Below, one piece after another: positions 60,624 through 64,000 of a stretch of DNA of 64,000 nucleotides. The translations under genes were made by a program, and so were the position numbers. Origin of the DNA: Vulcanimicrobiota bacterium (GTDB lineage: Bacteria; Vulcanimicrobiota; Vulcanimicrobiia; Vulcanimicrobiales; Vulcanimicrobiaceae); NCBI GenBank assembly GCA_027459645.1, contig DAIDHQ010000022.1, positions 1 through 64,000 on the forward strand. Reading direction: 5' to 3'. Position 1 is the first letter of the stretch; each line of letters begins with the position of its first letter. The notes under the pieces are model-generated. The model was not told the origin of the DNA. It ran no database searches and was given only the letters and a program-made list of their open reading frames with translations.

Positions 60624-62848
60624 TGAATCACGACCTTTCCGATCTTATTCGATGAACTATCGGTGAACCACACGTTGCCGTCGGGGCCAACAGTGATTCC
60701 CCACGGCGAACCACCGACTTTATATTCGCTTACCTGACATGCCGTCGCGCACGTAGAGAGGCGAATGACGCCGATGTAGCCGGTCGTGTCGGTGAACCAG
60801 ACGTTGCCGTCGGGCGCGGTGATCAGATGCATCGGCACGGCCGACGGGTTCGGCATCGTAAGCGGGGTATAGACGCAGGAGGCGCCGGTGCACGTTACAG
60901 GTAGCCCGCCGGTCTGTACTCCCTGCCATGTAGTCGCGTTCAGTCGATCGATGCGATTCGCGCCCGCTTCTGCAACGTAGACGTTCCCGTCAGGCGCTTC
61001 CACAATTCCGTTGAGCGGTGGCGCGAACGGAGTTCCCGGGCCGGAAGCTCCGCTCGGATGGACCGCCGCAATGGCGGAGCTTCCCCGTGGTCGAGCAAGC
61101 CCGCCAAACCCTGGCCCGGTCGGCAATTGGGTGCCGCAAGCACAGGTTGGATTGAAGAATCCGACGAGTCCGCTATACGTGTTTGTAAACCAAACGCCGT
61201 GGCTTTCAGCATCCGGAGCGATGCCGAAAATTCCCGTCGTAGGCAGCGTCGCGGTCATGGGCACCGAGAACCCGCTTCCGATTGTGCAGCAGGCGTTTGA
61301 GGGAATTGAAAGCGCGCGCACGAGGTTGGTCTGCGCGTCGTTATAGTTTACTGCTGCGTAGATGTTCCCATCGGGTGCGAGCGCCATGTCTTCGATCGCC
61401 GGGATCGTTGGTAGGAGCGAAAGGGCGCTTTCGCTACAAGTCAGGGTTGTCGTGAGCGTGCACGATACGTTAAAGAGGTTTCCTGGGTCGGTACCCGCAT
61501 GCTCGTCGCCCACCAATAGCGTGCCGGATCCGGTTGCAATGATCGACGCGAGATTTGAAGCGGCGGGAATCGTTCCGGTTCCACTCTCGTCGATCGTGCA
61601 CGTTGTCGTACAGGAGGACGGCGACGGGATCGCCCCGATCTCTTGACCGGCGCGGTCGGTAAAATAGAGCGTTTGCTTGTCGGGGCCGAGCGCGATGCCG
61701 TAGAGCGTGCCCGTCGTATCGGGAGCGGCGAACATCTCGATCGTTGGTGCGCCGACGACCGGCCCCGTGCCCGTCGTCGACGTGATCGTGAGCGGAACCG
61801 TTGCCGTCGTGCCGCTCGCGTCCGCGATCGTCAAGTTTGTCGTCGTCGTTGCCGCGTCGGGAAGAATCGAAATGACGACATTCCCGCCGGCCGTCGCCGG
61901 CGTGCAATTCGCCGGGGAGCATTGGGTGCTGATGTAGCTGGAATTGCCCGTCACGGTAAATGCGCCGCTATAATTCGGTTCGTTGACCGTCACCGTGCCG
62001 GTCGATCCGCCGACGACGAGATTCGTGATGGAAGAGGGCGTATAATTCAGCGTTGCTAGCGGCAACGTCGCAAGCGTCGTTCCATTAAAAGAAAAGACGA
62101 GCGCAGCCGTCGATCCAAGCGCGCCTTTCGATGAGTCATAGCTGATGGCGATCGTGTTTGAAGCACCGCTCGTGCCGTCGGGTTGCGAAAACGACGAGGG
62201 TGTAACGGTAATCGCACCGGTTGGCGCATTGGTGGGCGTAACGGTGATCGCTCCGCCGTACGTCACGGCGCCGGTCAACGGTGTCGTGCCGTTATAGACG
62301 GTAAGCACGGCCTTCTGCGTTACCGGTGTTGAGGAACCCGTGTTCGCGAAGCTGATCGACGATTTGGCGAACGTTATCGACGAGGGATAATCGCCGAGCG
62401 TCAAGGGCGCCGGCGTCGCATTCGGGATGGTCGTATCGATCGTGAGCGTGCCGACGTTGAGTTCGTTGCCGTTTGCATCGAAGGTTGCAACCTGAATCGT
62501 GACGCTCGTCGCGATCGGTACCAGGTAGGTGATTCTGCACGACGTCGAGCCGGCGTTCGTGGTGCAGTACGTAGGATCCGTGATGGACACCGTTAACGGC
62601 GGCGGCGTCGGTGCAACCGGCGGCGCACCGTTGACCGCTACGACCGATAGAACGATCGTCGCCGTATTGGGCGAGACGATCTTCCGTTGCGAAGCAGCCG
62701 GGGACGCTTTGGGGATGGTGATGAGGATCTGCGCGTTCGCGTTGCCACTCTTTTGAATGGGCGCAGGAACCGGCGACGAGGAGCCGCCCCCGCCACACCC
62801 CGCAGCGGCTATTGAAACGAAAAGAACGGCAAGCAACCAGCGCTTCAT
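60620..62848 (-). CDS. Lipoprotein with Ig-like domains and a streptogramin-lyase-like propeller
   Basis: 742 residues. Signal and lipobox LFVSIAAAGC, then GGGG. About 40-340 are beta-rich repeats (FTVTGNSSYIS, TPSSFSQPDG); about 340-742 carry propeller blades with LAPDGNIYAAV, EAPDGNVYVAEAGANRIDRL, TAPDGNVWFTDTTGYIGVI, VGPDGNVWFTDSSSNKIGKV. The 'PDGN[VI]WFTD' blade is characteristic of virginiamycin-B-lyase-like proteins, but the catalytic His/Glu residues of Vgb are not identifiable, so a structural or binding role is more likely. Coupled to the downstream lipoprotein. Confidence 0.78.
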   Translation of the reverse strand: MKRWLLAVLFVSIAAAGCGGGGSSSPVPAPIQKSGNANAQILITIPKASPAASQRKIVSPNTATIVLSVVAVNGAPPVAPTPPPLTVSITDPTYCTTNAGSTSCRITYLVPIATSVTIQVATFDANGNELNVGTLTIDTTIPNATPAPLTLGDYPSSITFAKSSISFANTGSSTPVTQKAVLTVYNGTTPLTGAVTYGGAITVTPTNAPTGAITVTPSSFSQPDGTSGASNTIAISYDSSKGALGSTAALVFSFNGTTLATLPLATLNYTPSSITNLVVGGSTGTVTVNEPNYSGAFTVTGNSSYISTQCSPANCTPATAGGNVVISILPDAATTTTNLTIADASGTTATVPLTITSTTGTGPVVGAPTIEMFAAPDTTGTLYGIALGPDKQTLYFTDRAGQEIGAIPSPSSCTTTCTIDESGTGTIPAASNLASIIATGSGTLLVGDEHAGTDPGNLFNVSCTLTTTLTCSESALSLLPTIPAIEDMALAPDGNIYAAVNYNDAQTNLVRALSIPSNACCTIGSGFSVPMTATLPTTGIFGIAPDAESHGVWFTNTYSGLVGFFNPTCACGTQLPTGPGFGGLARPRGSSAIAAVHPSGASGPGTPFAPPLNGIVEAPDGNVYVAEAGANRIDRLNATTWQGVQTGGLPVTCTGASCVYTPLTMPNPSAVPMHLITAPDGNVWFTDTTGYIGVIRLSTCATACQVSEYKVGGSPWGITVGPDGNVWFTDSSSNKIGKVVIQ

Positions 62849-62886
62849 AAAAAAGCAACCCTCACTACTAAGGCAGAGGGTTGCTT
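62849..62886 (-). terminator. Intrinsic terminator of the RND pump gene, overlapping next gene's leader
   Basis: On the minus strand an 11-bp stem (AAGCAACCCTC / GAGGGTTGCTT, 12-nt loop) is followed by TTTTTT. The T-run abuts the ATG of the lipoprotein gene at 62848, so its only ribosome-site-like GAGGG lies inside the stem. Confidence 0.75.
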
Positions 62887-62890
62887 GGTT

Positions 62891-64000
62891 CTACACTTCC
62901 GCCGCCGCTTCTTTCGCTATTTGCGCTCGTTCGTGTTGGTGCCGGTTGCCGCGGCGGAACCCACCCATATGCGGCTCGATCCGCCGGGCGCTCCACAGAT
63001 AGAGCGTCGGCACCACAATGAGCGAGAGCATCGTGGAGCACAACAGACCCCCGATGACCACCGTCCCCAGGGGAGCTTGCGTCTGGCTGCCTGCTTCGAT
63101 ACCAAGCGCAATCGGCAGCATGCCGCCGATGGAGGCGAGCGTCGTCATCAAGATCGGACGCAGTCGCAGGGGAGCCGCGCGAAGCACGGCCTCACGCGGA
63201 TCGTAGCCGCGCTCGCGGAGCTGATTCGTGAATTCCACGACGAGAATGGCGTTCTTAACGACGATGCCGACCAGCATGAGCACGCCGATGAATGCCGTCA
63301 AACCGAACGAACGATGGGTGATCACGAGCGCCGCTACGATACCCGCCAGCGAGAGCGGGACCGAAAGCATGATAACGAGCGGATGCAACAGCGATTCGAA
63401 CTGCGCCGCAAGCAGCATATAGATAAGGACGATGGCGAGCAGCACGATCAGGCCGAGGCTTCCAAAGGTGTCGCTTTGCTGCGTTACGGATTGGCCGAAT
63501 TGCCAGTAGTAGCCGGGTGGCAACGTCACCGCGTTCATGATCTTCGTCGCTTGTTGAACCGCTTGCCCGAGCGGAATATTGTTCAAGCCCGCATCGATTT
63601 CGATCATGCGCTGTTTGTTCTGCCGCGTGATCTCTGAAGGGCCCGCGCCGAACGAAATGTTTGCAAGTTCGGCCAGCGGCATGACGGGAAGCGTTTGCGC
63701 GGCGGTCGGCGTGGATGCCGACGTCGCAGATTGGGCCACTTGCGAGGCGAGCGGCGACGTATTTGCGCCGAGCGGAATGTTCAATGAGTCGATCGCCTGC
63801 AGCGAGCGTCGTTCGTCCGGCGGCAACTGCACGACGATCGGATACTCGGTGCCGTTGATCTGCATGTAGCTCGCGATCGATCCCGCGGTCGCCGTATCGA
63901 TGACGCTCGAAATGCTTTGCGTCGAGAGCCCGAGTTGCGCAGCCTTAGAGCGATCGACGCTGATGTTTAACTGCGGCTGCGAGTTGTTGATGTTCGTGTT
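62891..64000 (-). CDS. RND efflux pump inner-membrane subunit (HAE1/AcrB type), 3' part
   Basis: Incomplete: the frame runs off the window end, leaving 369 C-terminal residues. Visible are the PQLNISVDRSKAAQLGLSTQ periplasmic part, then LAAQFESLLHPLVIMLSVPLSLAGIVAAL, FIGVLMLVGIVVKNAILVVEF and the C-terminal pair of membrane helices with AAPLRLRPILMTTLASIGGMLPIAL. These match AcrB/MexB-like proton-driven multidrug pumps. The C-terminus ends with a His-rich cytoplasmic tail. A strong terminator follows. Confidence 0.93.
   Translation of the reverse strand, partial: NTNINNSQPQLNISVDRSKAAQLGLSTQSISSVIDTATAGSIASYMQINGTEYPIVVQLPPDERRSLQAIDSLNIPLGANTSPLASQVAQSATSASTPTAAQTLPVMPLAELANISFGAGPSEITRQNKQRMIEIDAGLNNIPLGQAVQQATKIMNAVTLPPGYYWQFGQSVTQQSDTFGSLGLIVLLAIVLIYMLLAAQFESLLHPLVIMLSVPLSLAGIVAALVITHRSFGLTAFIGVLMLVGIVVKNAILVVEFTNQLRERGYDPREAVLRAAPLRLRPILMTTLASIGGMLPIALGIEAGSQTQAPLGTVVIGGLLCSTMLSLIVVPTLYLWSARRIEPHMGGFRRGNRHQHERAQIAKEAAAEV

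Overview
The window comes from a GC-rich bacterium with tightly packed genes. Stop/start overlaps of the ATGA, GTGA and TTGA type are common, GTG and TTG starts are frequent, and several outer-surface lipoproteins carry an AxGC lipobox. An RND pump and a proline-rich TonB-like protein point to a diderm envelope. The gene content (compact flagellum-type export genes, acyl-ACP-reductase-like gene, reductive pyrimidine catabolism, propeller lipoproteins) suggests a poorly sampled phylum such as Eremiobacterota (WPS-2). That placement is an inference and cannot be proven from this sequence alone.

Left part (1-12.7 kb): a tRNA/tmRNA-like element lies on the minus strand at the very edge. It is followed by a translationally coupled cluster of class III aminotransferase, SRPBCC protein, acyl-ACP-reductase-like enzyme, a Rossmann-like partner and an APC permease. 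Housekeeping genes follow (greA, lysS, truA, rplM, rpsI). Between them are a 51-residue, eight-cysteine metallothionein-like gene and a MarR regulator whose promoter overlaps a palindromic operator. The rplM leader has three consecutive hairpins and is a candidate ribosomal-protein autoregulatory leader.

Central part (12.7-30.2 kb): the most unusual region. A flagellum-type export apparatus is encoded (short flgB- and flgC-like genes, fliE, fliF fused to a FliG middle-domain segment, fliH, fliI, a lytic transglycosylase, an aspartic-protease-like protein, a possible FliK-like gene, a rod FlgF/G-like gene, fliM-like, fliN, fliP, fliQ, fliR, flhB, flhA). No hook, filament, stator or FliG torque-domain gene is seen here. 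The fliP-fliQ junction is split by about 4.2 kb of foreign or unrelated DNA. Two small islets, one with hicBA and one with a higBA-like pair, are bounded by copies of the fliP 3' end. The second copy encodes exactly the same amino acids as fliP through 18 synonymous base differences, which indicates replacement of the fliP end by an incoming element.

Right part (30.2-64 kb): secD-secF; a HIRAN-RecQ-like helicase; a Nudix hydrolase; an ACAD / histidine phosphatase / aminoglycoside-phosphotransferase-like kinase operon resembling 4-hydroxyacyl-CoA catabolism, facing a LysR gene; a clostripain-like peptidase and two serine beta-lactamase-fold hydrolases. Then comes a complete reductive pyrimidine degradation operon (mmsA, preT, preA, dihydropyrimidinase, beta-ureidopropionase, NCS1 transporter, omega-aminotransferase), followed by a convergent lactate permease. 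The end holds a TonB-like gene, apt, rel, a TauE-type transporter, two large propeller lipoproteins and a partial RND efflux pump cut by the window edge. A 23-bp imperfect repeat (consensus around CCTTCGACAAGCTCAGG) occurs three times and twice contributes codons to proteins.
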